From positions 248,001 to 312,000 of the forward strand of contig MENQ01000024.1 of the NCBI GenBank assembly GCA_001768325.1: DNA of 64,000 nt. The letters run 5' to 3'. This document shows positions 44,212 through 53,466 of the stretch, one piece after another (position 1 is the stretch's first letter; every line of letters starts with the position of its first letter). This DNA is from Bacteroidetes bacterium GWC2_46_850. Lineage in GTDB: Bacteria > Bacteroidota > Bacteroidia > Bacteroidales > Dysgonomonadaceae. Position numbers and translations under genes: made by a program. The notes beneath the pieces were generated by a model, which searched no databases, was not told the DNA's origin, and saw nothing but the letters and a program-made list of their open reading frames with translations.

Positions 44212-44730
44212 ATGAAGACAAAGATTTCTTTCGAAAAACAGCTTTTAAGCTTGCAGGACAATATGTTCAATTTCGCTTTGACATTGACTGCCGATAGAGA
44301 AGAAGCCAAAGATTTGTTGCAGGAAACAACGCTTCGTGTACTGGATAACAGGGAAAAATATTATGAAAATGTGAACTTCAAAGGATGGGTGTTCACCATT
44401 ATGCATAATATTTTTGTAAACAACTATCGAAAGATTGTCAGAAGCCAGACCATCATCGACAAAACAGAAAATCTCTATCATTTGAACCTCCCCCAGGATT
44501 CCGGTTTCGATACACCGGACGGTGCTTACACCATCAAGGAGATCAACAAGGCGATCAACAGTTTTACCGATGAATACAAAGTCCCGTTCTCCATGCATGT
44601 CTCAGGCTTTAAGTACGAGGAAATTGCAAAGCACCTGGAGCTGCCCATAGGAACCGTTAAAAGCAGAATATTTTTTGCTCGCAAAAGGTTGCAGGAGATG
44701 TTGAAAGATTTCCGGTTTTACGCGGAATGA
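44212..44730 (+). CDS. ECF-type RNA polymerase sigma factor, no linked anti-sigma
   Basis: 172 residues. Region 2 at 10-80 (DNMFNFALTLTADREEAKDLLQETTLRVLDNREKY then FKGWVFTIMHNIFVNNYRK) and region 4 at 110-165 (INSFTDEYKVPFSMHVSGFKYEEIAKHLELPIGTVKSRIFFARKRLQEML), a canonical helix-turn-helix. Unlike the ECF at 18 kb, no FecR-like or other anti-sigma gene is next to it; a terminator closes its transcript right away. It may be controlled by its own transcription level or by a distant partner. Such orphan ECFs of this length are common in Bacteroidetes. Target genes cannot be read from the window. Confidence 0.93.
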   Translation: MKTKISFEKQLLSLQDNMFNFALTLTADREEAKDLLQETTLRVLDNREKYYENVNFKGWVFTIMHNIFVNNYRKIVRSQTIIDKTENLYHLNLPQDSGFDTPDGAYTIKEINKAINSFTDEYKVPFSMHVSGFKYEEIAKHLELPIGTVKSRIFFARKRLQEMLKDFRFYAE

Positions 44731-44756
44731 AATTCATTGCCCAATATGACAATAAA

Positions 44757-44787
44757 AAACCTCTTTCATCCGAAAGAGGTTTTTTTA
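44757..44787 (+). terminator. Terminator of the orphan ECF sigma gene
   Basis: Stem CCTCTTTC (44760-44767) / GAAAGAGG (44772-44779), 4-base loop, followed by TTTTTTTA. It isolates the sigma gene from the exchanger gene. Confidence 0.92.
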
Positions 44788-44857
44788 TAGTAAATAAGTA
44801 TCTTTGTGCCCGCTAAAAAGATTGTTTTCTGAAATATTATTAAATCCCAAAAGTAGA

Positions 44858-45790
44858 ATGGAGATTGTTTGGTTATTGGTTTCATTGGTTATTCTTTATT
44901 ACGGAGCTGAAGGATTGGTATCTGGAGCGGCCTCATTGGCAAAGCGGATTGGCATAAGTCCACTGGTCATCGGATTGACCATTGTGTCGATCGGCACCAG
45001 CATGCCGGAACTGATTGTAAGTGTAAAAGCCGCGATGAACGGTCAGAGTGCAATTTCCATCGGAAACGTGCTCGGGTCTAACTTTTTTAATATAGGCATC
45101 ATTCTGGGTATGTCAGCATTAATTTACCCTTTGGCGGTAAAGCGGCAACTGTTAAAGCTGGATGTTCCGGTGATGATTTTCGCGGCTTTACTGTTTTTTC
45201 TGATGTTTTTGGATTATAAAATTTCACACATGGAGGCACTGATATTTATCCTGCTGTTACTTTCCTATATTTCCTATCTGTTGTTTATTTCAAAAAAAAA
45301 TACAGCGGTCGAAGAAGAGGAGGAGGAAATCAAACAGACCAAACACTGGGCCCTTGATATCCTGTTTATCGGTGTGGGGCTTCTGGCACTGGTATATGGT
45401 TCCGATCTTTTGGTGGTGAATGCCACGCTGATTGCAGGACGGCTGGGAATGTCGGAAGCCATGATCGGACTCACAATTGTGGCTGCTGGTACGAGTATGC
45501 CCGAATTGGCAACTTCTGTGGTGGCAGCAATGAAAAAGCGGTCCGATATTGCCATTGGCAACGTGGTAGGCTCCAACATATTTAATGTCCTTCTCATTTT
45601 GGGTGTTGCCGGGCTTATTCAACCCATCAGTACACCGGAGATCAATTACGTCGATGGTCTGTTCCTGATTGGAATCAGTCTCCTTTTGTGGTTGTTTATG
45701 AAAGCCGGATCACGCATCAAACGGTGGCAGGGTGCTTCATTTATTGCATTTTACATGATTTATTTTTTTATTAAAGTTGCTGCAGGTTAA
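44858..45790 (+). CDS. CaCA-family Na+(K+)/Ca2+ exchanger-like protein (YrbG type)
   Basis: 310 residues from the ATG at 44858; a longer frame from TTG at 44804 would add 18 unconserved residues. About 10 membrane helices arranged as two inverted halves, each with the alpha repeat: GTSMPELIVSVKAAMNGQSAISIGNVLGSNFFN (first) and GTSMPELATSVVAAMKKRSDIAIGNVVGSNIFN (second), which carry the ion-binding Glu and Asn/Ser residues. A glutamate-rich cytoplasmic loop (EEEEEEIK) separates the halves. It exchanges Ca2+ or a similar cation for Na+ or H+; with the P-type Ca2+ ATPase at 7.6 kb, this is the second Ca2+ exporter candidate in the window. Confidence 0.92.
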   Translation: MEIVWLLVSLVILYYGAEGLVSGAASLAKRIGISPLVIGLTIVSIGTSMPELIVSVKAAMNGQSAISIGNVLGSNFFNIGIILGMSALIYPLAVKRQLLKLDVPVMIFAALLFFLMFLDYKISHMEALIFILLLLSYISYLLFISKKNTAVEEEEEEIKQTKHWALDILFIGVGLLALVYGSDLLVVNATLIAGRLGMSEAMIGLTIVAAGTSMPELATSVVAAMKKRSDIAIGNVVGSNIFNVLLILGVAGLIQPISTPEINYVDGLFLIGISLLLWLFMKAGSRIKRWQGASFIAFYMIYFFIKVAAG

Positions 45791-45793
45791 AAA

Positions 45794-45835
45794 AGAAGAT
45801 GCCCATGTAGTTGCATAACTACCCGGGCATCTTCT
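45794..45835. terminator. Bidirectional terminator between the exchanger and lon
   Basis: Perfect 11-bp stem AGAAGATGCCC (45794-45804) / GGGCATCTTCT (45825-45835), extended inside by GTAGTT/AACTAC. It is flanked by A-run on the left and TCTTTTTA on the right, so it can stop transcripts from both converging genes. Confidence 0.92.
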
Positions 45836-45874
45836 CTTTTTAGGTTTTACAGTGATTTGCGCTGTTAAGTTGTC

Positions 45875-48361
45875 TTACTGCTTCTCCGCACTGAAATTTC
45901 TGGGATTTGTTACCTTTTCTTTCAGTAATGCCAGATCTATCACCTCCTTCACGTCGCTTACGTAATGAAACGCAAGCCCCTCCAGATACTCGACCTTGAT
46001 TTCATCAATATCCTTCCGGTTTTCTTTACAGAGAATGATGTCGGTTATTTCTGCTCGTTTTGCGGCAAGGATCTTTTCACGAATACCGCCCACGGGAAGC
46101 ACTTTGCCGCGCAAGGTAATTTCTCCGGTCATGGCCAGATTGGGACGTACTTTGCGTTGCGTGTAGATGGAGGCCAGGGAAGTAATCATTGTTATACCGG
46201 CAGATGGCCCGTCTTTGGGAATGGCTCCTTCGGGAACGTGAATGTGGGCATTCCAGTTTTCAAATATATCGGGATCGATATCCAGCTCCTGTGCATGCGA
46301 ATGGATATACTCCATGGCCAGCATCGCCGATTCTTTCATCACCTCACCCAGGTTGCCGGTGAGGGTTAACTTGGAGCCCTTGCCTTTGCTGAGTGAGCTT
46401 TCCACAAAAAGAATCTCACCGCCCACCGCAGTCCAGGCAAGGCCGGTCACCACGCCGGCATATTCATTGCCCTGATACCGTTCTCGTGAGAACTCCTCCG
46501 GGCCGAGGTATTCTTTCAGATCGGAAATCTTCAGTGATTTCGGATAAGACTCATCCGAAGCGATCCTGCGGGCTACTCTACGCATCACTTTGGCAATCTT
46601 CTTGTTCAATTCGCGCACGCCGGACTCACGGGTATAGTGCTCAACAATTTTTTGCAGCACCGGTTTGGGAATGACAAAGCTACCTTTTTTTATGCCATGA
46701 TTGTCAAGCTCTTTGGGGACAAGGTGACGATATGCAATCTCCACTTTTTCTTCTGTGATGTAGCCGCCTACATTGATCAGTTCCATACGGTCGAGCAATG
46801 GCTGTGGAATAGAGTTCAGATTATTAGCCGTGGCGATGAAGAGCACCTTTGACAGATCGTAATCGATGGAGAGGTAGTTGTCGTGAAATGCCATATTTTG
46901 TTCCGGGTCAAGCACCTCCAGCAAGGCTGATGAGGGATCACCCCGAAAATCATTCCCGATCTTGTCCACCTCATCCAGTACGAACACCGGGTTTGAAGTG
47001 CCGGCTTTCTGGATGTTCTGGATGATACGCCCCGGGATGGCGCCGATGTAAGTACGTCGGTGGCCGCGGATCTCGGCTTCGTCATGCAGCCCACCCAGCG
47101 ACACCCGCACATACTTGCGGTTCAGCGCCTCGGCAACAGACTTGCCGAGTGAGGTTTTACCGACACCCGGAGGGCCGTACAAACAGAGAATAGGCGACTT
47201 TAAATCGCCTTTCAGTTTTAATACCGCCAGGTGCTCGATGATGCGCTCCTTTACCTTTTCCATTCCGAAATGATCCCTGTCCAGAACTTTCTGGGCATTC
47301 TTCAGGTTGAAATTGTCTTTTGAATATTCATTCCAGGGCAACTCCAGGATCGTCTGTAGATAACCGAACTGAACCGAGTAATCGGGCGACTGCGGATTCA
47401 GCCGTTCCAGCTTCTGCACCTCCTTCTCGAAAGTTTCTGCCACTTCAGTGCTCCATCGTTTGTTTTTTGCCTTCTTCCGGAACTCATCGATCTCAATCTG
47501 CTGCGTGTTACCGCCCAGTTCTTCCTGGATGGTCCTGATCTGTTGTTGCAGGAAGTATTCCTTTTGCTGTTGGTTCAGATCCTCACGCGTTTTCAGCTGG
47601 ATATTCATCTTCAGCTCCAATATTTGCGACTCCCGGTTGAGAATCATCAGCAGACGGTAGGCTTGCTCCTTTTCGTCGTTGATTGCCAGTACCTCCTGCT
47701 TTTCCCTGCTGTCGATGGGGAGGTTCGTGCCGCAGTAACTGATGAGCATGTCGGAGAACGATTCGTTGCTGATGGTTTGTATCAGTTCTTTCGGCGGCTC
47801 GCCTAACAGATGTAACATATGCAGCATCGCATCGCGGATGGAGTCGAGAATCGCTTTGAATTCCTTGTCATCTTTCGCCACCCTGTCATAGTCCCGCAAT
47901 TTATAGGTTGCCTTGATGAAAGGATCGGTCTGTGTCAGCTCGAACCACTCAAAACGTTTTTTTGCCTGTACGATGATGCTGAAATTGTTGTCGGCTAGCT
48001 CAATCACACGAATTACCTCGGCAATGACGCCTATGCGGTAAAGGTCGTCCTGGTCAGGATTTTCAACGTTTGTGTCCTTTTGACATACCAGTCCAATGTA
48101 GCGTTGTTTCTTGCCGAGCGACTTGATCAGGGCGAGTGATTTTTTTCTGCCTACCGAGATGGGCAACGTACTTCCCGGAAAAACAATGGTGTTCCGCAGG
48201 GGAAGTATGGGCAGTAATTCCTTTAAATGTGCTTCATCTATATCTGTGTTGCCATCGATAAAGTCGCTGGCAATAAAGGAAATAATGTTCCCTTCGGAGT
48301 CTTCTCCGCCTGCTGTATTTATTTTGAATGGATTCATATACATCATTTTATTCTTCTTCAA
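45875..48361 (-). CDS. lon: ATP-dependent Lon protease
   Basis: 828 residues. N-terminal substrate-binding domain (about 45-250, [27 protein letters not shown]), coiled-coil, AAA+ domain with Walker [10 protein letters not shown] and Walker [12 protein letters not shown], and C-terminal protease domain with the catalytic Ser in [11 protein letters not shown] and Lys in [10 protein letters not shown]. Degrades misfolded and regulatory proteins in the cytoplasm. Monocistronic, convergent with the exchanger gene and divergent from the tRNA methyltransferase gene. Confidence 0.97.
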   Translation of the reverse strand: MKKNKMMYMNPFKINTAGGEDSEGNIISFIASDFIDGNTDIDEAHLKELLPILPLRNTIVFPGSTLPISVGRKKSLALIKSLGKKQRYIGLVCQKDTNVENPDQDDLYRIGVIAEVIRVIELADNNFSIIVQAKKRFEWFELTQTDPFIKATYKLRDYDRVAKDDKEFKAILDSIRDAMLHMLHLLGEPPKELIQTISNESFSDMLISYCGTNLPIDSREKQEVLAINDEKEQAYRLLMILNRESQILELKMNIQLKTREDLNQQQKEYFLQQQIRTIQEELGGNTQQIEIDEFRKKAKNKRWSTEVAETFEKEVQKLERLNPQSPDYSVQFGYLQTILELPWNEYSKDNFNLKNAQKVLDRDHFGMEKVKERIIEHLAVLKLKGDLKSPILCLYGPPGVGKTSLGKSVAEALNRKYVRVSLGGLHDEAEIRGHRRTYIGAIPGRIIQNIQKAGTSNPVFVLDEVDKIGNDFRGDPSSALLEVLDPEQNMAFHDNYLSIDYDLSKVLFIATANNLNSIPQPLLDRMELINVGGYITEEKVEIAYRHLVPKELDNHGIKKGSFVIPKPVLQKIVEHYTRESGVRELNKKIAKVMRRVARRIASDESYPKSLKISDLKEYLGPEEFSRERYQGNEYAGVVTGLAWTAVGGEILFVESSLSKGKGSKLTLTGNLGEVMKESAMLAMEYIHSHAQELDIDPDIFENWNAHIHVPEGAIPKDGPSAGITMITSLASIYTQRKVRPNLAMTGEITLRGKVLPVGGIREKILAAKRAEITDIILCKENRKDIDEIKVEYLEGLAFHYVSDVKEVIDLALLKEKVTNPRNFSAEKQ

Positions 48362-48447
48362 AACGGAAAATGGTTACTTTTGTTTTCCGGTGTGACTGTA
48401 AATATTCAAAATCCATGCCAAACAGGCCGGAGTTTTTTTTAGCGACG

Positions 48448-49164
48448 ATGAGCAACTCTTTTTTTCGATTCAAGCAGTTCACCATTCATCACGACCGGTG
48501 CGCGATGAAGGTGGGTACCGATGGGGTTCTATTGGGAGCATGGACCGATGTCGGACACAGCAAAGATATTCTGGATGTGGGAACCGGTACGGGACTTATT
48601 GCCTTGATGGTGGCACAGCGAAATCCTGCCGCTGCTATTTGGGCGATAGATATTGATCCCGGTGCGGTGGCACAGGCAAAGGGAAATGTGGCTAATTCTT
48701 CCTTTGCTGACAGAATGACTGTGGAGCAGTGCGATTTTCGTCATTGTGCGTCTCAACGGCCGAACAGATTTGATCTGATCGTTTCCAATCCACCTTGGTT
48801 TGAAAATTCCCTCCTGCCGCCCGATGCAGGAAGAACCAGGGCGAGACATTCGGTTTCGCTCACGCTGGAGGAATTGCTGCACACTGCTGCCACATGTCTG
48901 AAGCAGCATGGGACGCTGGCGCTGATCCTTCCCTTCGATAAAAGAGAAGAGCTGAAAGTGCTGTCGGCAAAACATGGCTTTTTTCTGAAAAGGGAAACGA
49001 TTGTTTATCCTTTGCCGGATTCAATCCCCAAGCGTCTGCTGACAGAATGGATACGATTGCCTCTGGATAATCCCCTGCGAAGTAGGCTAATCATTGAACA
49101 TTCCCGCCATCACTACTCAGAAGCGTTTGTAGATCTGGTCAGGGAATTTTATCTATATATGTAA
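48448..49164 (+). CDS. trmN6: tRNA1(Val) (adenine(37)-N6)-methyltransferase
   Basis: 238 residues from the ATG at 48448. Earlier in-frame ATGs (48328, 48415) run into lon, while MSNSFFRFKQFTIHHDRCAMKVGTDGVLLGAW aligns with the E. coli TrmN6/YfiC start. S-adenosylmethionine fold: ILDVGTGTGLIALMVAQ (motif I), and the catalytic N6-adenine motif SNPPWF. Methylates A37 of tRNA-Val in E. coli; the same role is inferred. Divergent from lon with only 86 bases between the starts. A 10-bp dyad follows the stop. Confidence 0.93.
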   Translation: MSNSFFRFKQFTIHHDRCAMKVGTDGVLLGAWTDVGHSKDILDVGTGTGLIALMVAQRNPAAAIWAIDIDPGAVAQAKGNVANSSFADRMTVEQCDFRHCASQRPNRFDLIVSNPPWFENSLLPPDAGRTRARHSVSLTLEELLHTAATCLKQHGTLALILPFDKREELKVLSAKHGFFLKRETIVYPLPDSIPKRLLTEWIRLPLDNPLRSRLIIEHSRHHYSEAFVDLVREFYLYM

Positions 49165-49183
49165 TGGATGTAAAAGAAAATAT

Positions 49184-49245
49184 TTAATAAAGTGAGCGCA
49201 TTTATATAAAATACTTTATTAATTATCAATTTCATTGTATCTTTG
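49184..49245 (+). promoter_or_regulatory. Dyad overlapping the sialidase promoter
   Basis: Perfect 10-bp inverted repeat TTAATAAAGT (49184-49193) / ACTTTATTAA (49213-49222), then TATCTTTG (49238-49245), an exact -7 element. TTTA at 49215-49218, inside the right arm, lies at the correct 19-base spacing for a -33 element (consensus TTTG). The dyad could be an operator for the sialidase gene or a weak terminator of trmN6. Start codon 64 bases after the -7 element. Confidence 0.5.
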
Positions 49246-49309
49246 CGAGGCACATCATGGTGTGACATGGTGAACATAGAAAACAATATTATATAGGAAT
49301 AAAAGAAAA

Positions 49310-50941
49310 ATGAATATGAGAAAAGCCCTGATTTTGAACCTGCTGCTGGTGATAACCATTGTCTTGCAGGGAGCCGATACAATCCAGGTAAAACAGACCA
49401 AAATACCCCTGTTGATCGACAGGAACGACAATGTGCTCTTTTATATCCGGATTGATGCAAAAGAGTCGCGTAAACTGGGTGAGATTGTACTGCAATTTTC
49501 CGATGCAACGCCATTGCATGAGATCGGGTCGGTGAAGTTATATTACAGTGGCACCGAGGCCGTGCAACGCAAAGGAAATATTTTCTATTCGCCCCTATCG
49601 CAGTATGTTTCGAGTCATGCTGCCGGAAAAACAAAGGATGCCAATCTCTCCTATTCTATCAAAGTTGCTGAGCAGCAATCACCCGAAAGCAGGGTTCTCC
49701 TTACTCCCGATTATACCCTTTTTCCCGGGATAAACTATTTCTGGGTCAGTCTTCAAATGAAACCCAATGCCTCTCTTTTATCTACCATCGGCGTAGAGAT
49801 AGTCTCCGCCACGCTCGACGGGAAGTGCGCGCAGCTCGCTTTTGCCACGGAGCGGGCACCCCACAGGATGGGAATGGGCGTAAGGCATGCCGGTGACGAC
49901 GGCGCTGCAGCTTATCGTATTCCAGGCCTGGTAACATCCAACGAAGGAACATTGCTGGGTGTATACGATGTGCGATATAATAGCAGCGTAGATCTGCAGG
50001 AGTATGTGGATGTGGGTCTGAGCAGAAGTACCGACAAGGGGCAAACATGGGAAAAGATGCGATTGCCGCTGAGTTTCGGTGAGTACGGCGGACTACCTAG
50101 GGCACAGAACGGGGTGGGGGATCCTGCCATCCTGGTGGATGAAAAAACCGGAACCATATGGATCGTGGCAGCCTGGACGCATGGCATGGGCAACGGCCGC
50201 GCCTGGGTGAACTCAATGGATGGCAACGGATTGGAAACTACCGCACAACTGGTTCTGACGAAGAGTGTCGACGACGGCAGGACCTGGTCGGAGCCGATCA
50301 ACATCACGGAACAAGTGAAAAATTCCTCCTGGAATTTCCTTCTGCAGGGGCCGGGGAGAGGCATTACGATGCTCGACGGAACACTGGTATTTCCCATTCA
50401 ATTTATCGATTCGGCGAGGGTACCCAACGCCGGCATCATGTACAGCAAAGACCGTGGTGAGACCTGGGTCATTCACAATCCGGCACGCACCAACACCACA
50501 GAGGCGCAGGTGGCTGAGGTGGAGCCGGGTGTGTTGATGCTCAATATGCGCGATAACCGGGGAGGCAGCCGTGCCGTGTCGGTTACGAAGGACCTGGGAA
50601 AGAACTGGACAGAACATCCCTCCTCACGGAGTGTCCTCCAGGAACCTGTCTGTATGGCAAGCCTCCTGCACGTGAAGGCTGAAGACAACATCCTGGGCAG
50701 GGATATTCTTCTTTTCTCCAATCCAAACTCCACGCAGCATCGTCATCACATAACCATCAAAGCGAGCCTCGATGGCGGGCTTAGCTTTCCGGAAGCATAT
50801 CAGGTGATGCTCGATGAAGATTTTGGCTGGGGATATTCCTGCCTCACCATGATCGACCGGGAGACTGTCGGGATTCTCTACGAGAGCAGTGTGGCACACA
50901 TGACTTTTCAAGCTGTGAAACTGATCGACCTGATCAAATAG
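49310..50941 (+). CDS. Secreted exo-alpha-sialidase (GH33)
   Basis: 543 residues (ATG at 49316 is an alternative start). Signal peptide (1-22). Residues 25-175 form an N-terminal carbohydrate-binding-like domain seen in Bacteroidetes sialidases. The catalytic six-bladed propeller begins at AAYRIPGLVTS (YRIP motif with the first catalytic arginine). Asp-boxes: SRSTDKGQTW, TKSVDDGRTW, YSKDRGETW, and a degenerate SLDGGLSF. Other catalytic candidates: GVGDPAIL and DEDFGWGYSCL with the nucleophilic Tyr. Releases terminal sialic acid from glycoproteins. There is no nan uptake cluster or SusC/SusD nearby, so the products may be used elsewhere or only uncover deeper glycans. Downstream hpt is separate. 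Confidence 0.94.
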   Translation: MNMRKALILNLLLVITIVLQGADTIQVKQTKIPLLIDRNDNVLFYIRIDAKESRKLGEIVLQFSDATPLHEIGSVKLYYSGTEAVQRKGNIFYSPLSQYVSSHAAGKTKDANLSYSIKVAEQQSPESRVLLTPDYTLFPGINYFWVSLQMKPNASLLSTIGVEIVSATLDGKCAQLAFATERAPHRMGMGVRHAGDDGAAAYRIPGLVTSNEGTLLGVYDVRYNSSVDLQEYVDVGLSRSTDKGQTWEKMRLPLSFGEYGGLPRAQNGVGDPAILVDEKTGTIWIVAAWTHGMGNGRAWVNSMDGNGLETTAQLVLTKSVDDGRTWSEPINITEQVKNSSWNFLLQGPGRGITMLDGTLVFPIQFIDSARVPNAGIMYSKDRGETWVIHNPARTNTTEAQVAEVEPGVLMLNMRDNRGGSRAVSVTKDLGKNWTEHPSSRSVLQEPVCMASLLHVKAEDNILGRDILLFSNPNSTQHRHHITIKASLDGGLSFPEAYQVMLDEDFGWGYSCLTMIDRETVGILYESSVAHMTFQAVKLIDLIK

Positions 50942-51023
50942 TGAAATATCAGGAAAACAAAGTCAAAATCATTTCATTCGAATCATAAAAAGTAGTAATT
51001 TTGGCGTTTTAAAATTCCGGAAA

Positions 51024-51560
51024 GTGAAAGAGGCGATCACCATCAAAGACAAACAGTTTGAGCTGTTCATTGAATACGAGGTCATTGAGCATGAGATCAG
51101 GCGTGTGGCCCAGCAGATAAACACAGAGCTGGCCGACAGAAACCCAATTTTTCTCGCTGTGCTCAACGGGGCCTTCATGTTCGCTGCAGAACTGATGAAG
51201 GAAGTTTCCATCCCCAGTGAGATTACGTTCGTGCGGCTGGCGTCGTACCAGGGAACATCTTCCACCAATCAGGTAAAGGAAGTGCTCGGTCTCAACGAAG
51301 ATATCGAAGGACGTCTGGTGGTAATCCTGGAGGATATTGTGGATAGCGGAACGACCATGGCCTCCCTGTTGCAGGAACTGGTTCATTTTAAACCCCAAGA
51401 GGTGAAGATTGCAACCCTGCTTTTTAAACCGGCAGCACTGAAGCAAAAGCTCCATCTCGATTATGTGGTGCTCGAGATACCCAATGATTTTATCGTGGGA
51501 TACGGCCTCGATTATGACGGATATGGGCGGAATCTGAAAGATATTTATAAGGTGAAATGA
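51024..51560 (+). CDS. hpt: Hypoxanthine phosphoribosyltransferase
   Basis: 178 residues from a GTG start. Salvages hypoxanthine (and guanine) to IMP/GMP with PRPP. The PRPP-binding signature VVILEDIVDSGTTM is intact, with the flexible-loop segment FVRLASYQGTSST and the purine-contact region DFIVGYGLDYDGYGRN. Monocistronic between the sialidase and tonB genes. Cytoplasmic. Confidence 0.95.
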   Translation: MKEAITIKDKQFELFIEYEVIEHEIRRVAQQINTELADRNPIFLAVLNGAFMFAAELMKEVSIPSEITFVRLASYQGTSSTNQVKEVLGLNEDIEGRLVVILEDIVDSGTTMASLLQELVHFKPQEVKIATLLFKPAALKQKLHLDYVVLEIPNDFIVGYGLDYDGYGRNLKDIYKVK

Positions 51561-51635
51561 ATATTGGCATACGGGGGAAAAGATCCTTTTTTGATATTTT
51601 CTTTTTAAAAAGAGAGGTGATATTAAAAAAATACC

Positions 51636-51643
51636 TATTTTTG
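51636..51643 (+). promoter_or_regulatory. Putative -7 promoter element of the tonB-like gene
   Basis: TATTTTTG matches TAnnTTTG exactly, 56 bases before the start codon. No TTTG stands at the usual -33 distance. Confidence 0.4.
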
Positions 51644-51699
51644 TATGCAGAGCATTTTTTTTGATGGCTATAATAAGAAGTAGATAAAAATTGATTCAA

Positions 51700-52398
51700 A
51701 TGAACAAAGATGAAGTGAAAAAATCGCCAAAAGCGAATTTGGAAGGGCACAGAGGTACTTTTATCCTGATGGGATTGGTGCTGGGGGTATCCGTCCTTTT
51801 CTTCGCTTTTGAATGGTCGACCCAAACGAAAAAACTGGACGAGACTGTTATCGTTCAGGACGTTCTGGCCGAAGAGGAGATTGAAATTACCCGTCGCGAT
51901 CCCACGCCTCCCCCACCGCCTCCGCCACCCGAACCGGAAACACCCGAGATCATTGAGGTGGTAGAAGAGAAAGTGGAAACAACGCTGAAGATTCAAGTGG
52001 AAGACGACCAGTCTCAACGACAGATGCAGACTTATGTGCCACCCCCACCTCCAAAACCAAAACAGGAAGAGGTGACCGAAGAGATTTTCGTGGTTGTTGA
52101 AAACCAACCCCAATTTCCCGGAGGAAACGCAGCCATGATGAAGTTCCTGAGCGACAATATCAAGTACCCTGTTATTGCACAGGAGAACGGTATCCAGGGT
52201 CGGGTAATTTGTAACTTTGTGGTGGAGAGAGACGGAAGCATCACCGACGTGCAGGTTGTACGTGGTGTGGACCCCTCACTCGACAAGGAAGCCATCAGGG
52301 TGATTCAGCAGATGCCCCGCTGGACGCCGGGTAAGCAGCGCGGACAGGCAGTACGCGTACGCTTTACATTACCCGTGGTATTCCGCTTACAGAATTAA
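51700..52398 (+). CDS. tonB: TonB-family energy transducer
   Basis: 232 residues from ATG 51700 (a TTG nine bases earlier is in frame). Cytoplasmic stub with an N-terminal membrane helix (about 22-44, GTFILMGLVLGVSVLFFAFEW), Pro-rich periplasmic stretch (PTPPPPPPPPEPETPEI and YVPPPPPKPKQE), and a C-terminal TonB domain (about 140-230) with IQGRVICNFVVERDGSITDVQVVRG and LPVVFRL. It transmits proton-motive force from ExbB/ExbD to outer-membrane transporters such as SusC. The ExbB/ExbD operon lies 3 kb away on the same strand. A terminator follows the stop. Confidence 0.95.
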   Translation: MNKDEVKKSPKANLEGHRGTFILMGLVLGVSVLFFAFEWSTQTKKLDETVIVQDVLAEEEIEITRRDPTPPPPPPPPEPETPEIIEVVEEKVETTLKIQVEDDQSQRQMQTYVPPPPPKPKQEEVTEEIFVVVENQPQFPGGNAAMMKFLSDNIKYPVIAQENGIQGRVICNFVVERDGSITDVQVVRGVDPSLDKEAIRVIQQMPRWTPGKQRGQAVRVRFTLPVVFRLQN

Positions 52399-52420
52399 TT
52401 GTCTAAATAACGGTAAAAAG

Positions 52421-52453
52421 AACTGCTTTTGAAACCCAAAAGCAGTTTTTTTT
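52421..52453 (+). terminator. Terminator of the tonB gene
   Basis: Perfect stem AACTGCTTTTG (52421-52431) / CAAAAGCAGTT (52437-52447), 5-base loop, ending in a run of eight T. Confidence 0.92.
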
Positions 52454-52472
52454 ACGAAATATAGCCTCGTCC

Positions 52473-53450
52473 ATGAATTCCAGAATAACGCTTTTTGAAG
52501 AGAAAATTGCCCGGGTCATCGATCAGGTATTTGCGGATGATGAACCCCGCACACTTTATGATCCGGCAAGGTATACTCTCTCCCTGGGAGGGAAACGTCT
52601 CCGCCCATTGCTGACCCTTATGGCAGCCGATCTGTTCGGAAAAGATGTCGATGAAGCCCTCGACGCTGCCACGGCTGTTGAAATATTCCATAATTTCTCG
52701 TTGTTACACGATGACCTGATGGATAAGGCGGATATGCGGCGGGGATACCCCACCGTTCACAAAAAATGGGATGCAAACAGTGCTATACTCTCGGGAGATG
52801 CCATGGTCATCGAAGCTTATCGCTACATTGCCAAAGTACCGGTTGCTTTGCTTCCCGAAATACTCGATACTTTCTCCACCGCTGCCATACAAATTTGTCA
52901 GGGACAACAGCATGACATGGACTTCGAGAAACGAACTGACGTGTCGGAAAAGGAGTACCTGGAGATGATCCGTCTGAAAACGGCGGTGTTGATTGGCTGC
53001 GCACTAAAGTTAGGGGCAATCATTGCGGGAGCTTCTTCGCAAGATGCCCAATTTATGTATGAATACGGTATAAACCTCGGTCTTGCTTTTCAGCTAAAAG
53101 ATGATCTGCTCGATGTCTATGGCGATCCCCGAACGTTTGGGAAGAAGATCGGAGGCGATATCCTCTGCAATAAAAAAACGTTCCTGCTGATCAAAGCATT
53201 GAAGAATTCGGGAAAATCGCAAAGAGAGTCCCTCGAACAGTGGCTTTCGGCATCCGATTTTGATCCGGAAGAGAAAATTCGATTTGTTAAAAATATGTAC
53301 GATGAATTAAATTTGAAGCTCATCACCGGCAATCTCATAGAAAAGTATTATCTTGCGTCTTTGGATTGTCTTTCGTCGGTCAGCGTATCGGAAGATCGCA
53401 AAAAAGAATTGATCGAGCTGTCGGAGAATCTGATGTACAGAGAAAAGTAA
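52473..53450 (+). CDS. Polyprenyl diphosphate synthase, trans-isoprenyl type
   Basis: 325 residues. Condenses allylic diphosphates with isopentenyl diphosphate. First aspartate-rich motif LLHDDLMDKADMRRG (DDxxD) and second FQLKDDLLDVYGD; GGKRLRPLL binds isopentenyl diphosphate. Five residues before the first DDxxD is a Phe (EIFHNFSLLHDD). In the family an aromatic at this site limits chain length, so farnesyl or geranylgeranyl diphosphate is more likely than a long quinone side chain; this is an inference. It is the first gene after the tonB terminator, followed by a gene of unknown function at 16 bases. Confidence 0.93.
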   Translation: MNSRITLFEEKIARVIDQVFADDEPRTLYDPARYTLSLGGKRLRPLLTLMAADLFGKDVDEALDAATAVEIFHNFSLLHDDLMDKADMRRGYPTVHKKWDANSAILSGDAMVIEAYRYIAKVPVALLPEILDTFSTAAIQICQGQQHDMDFEKRTDVSEKEYLEMIRLKTAVLIGCALKLGAIIAGASSQDAQFMYEYGINLGLAFQLKDDLLDVYGDPRTFGKKIGGDILCNKKTFLLIKALKNSGKSQRESLEQWLSASDFDPEEKIRFVKNMYDELNLKLITGNLIEKYYLASLDCLSSVSVSEDRKKELIELSENLMYREK

Positions 53451-53466
53451 GTCATGTAATTAACAG

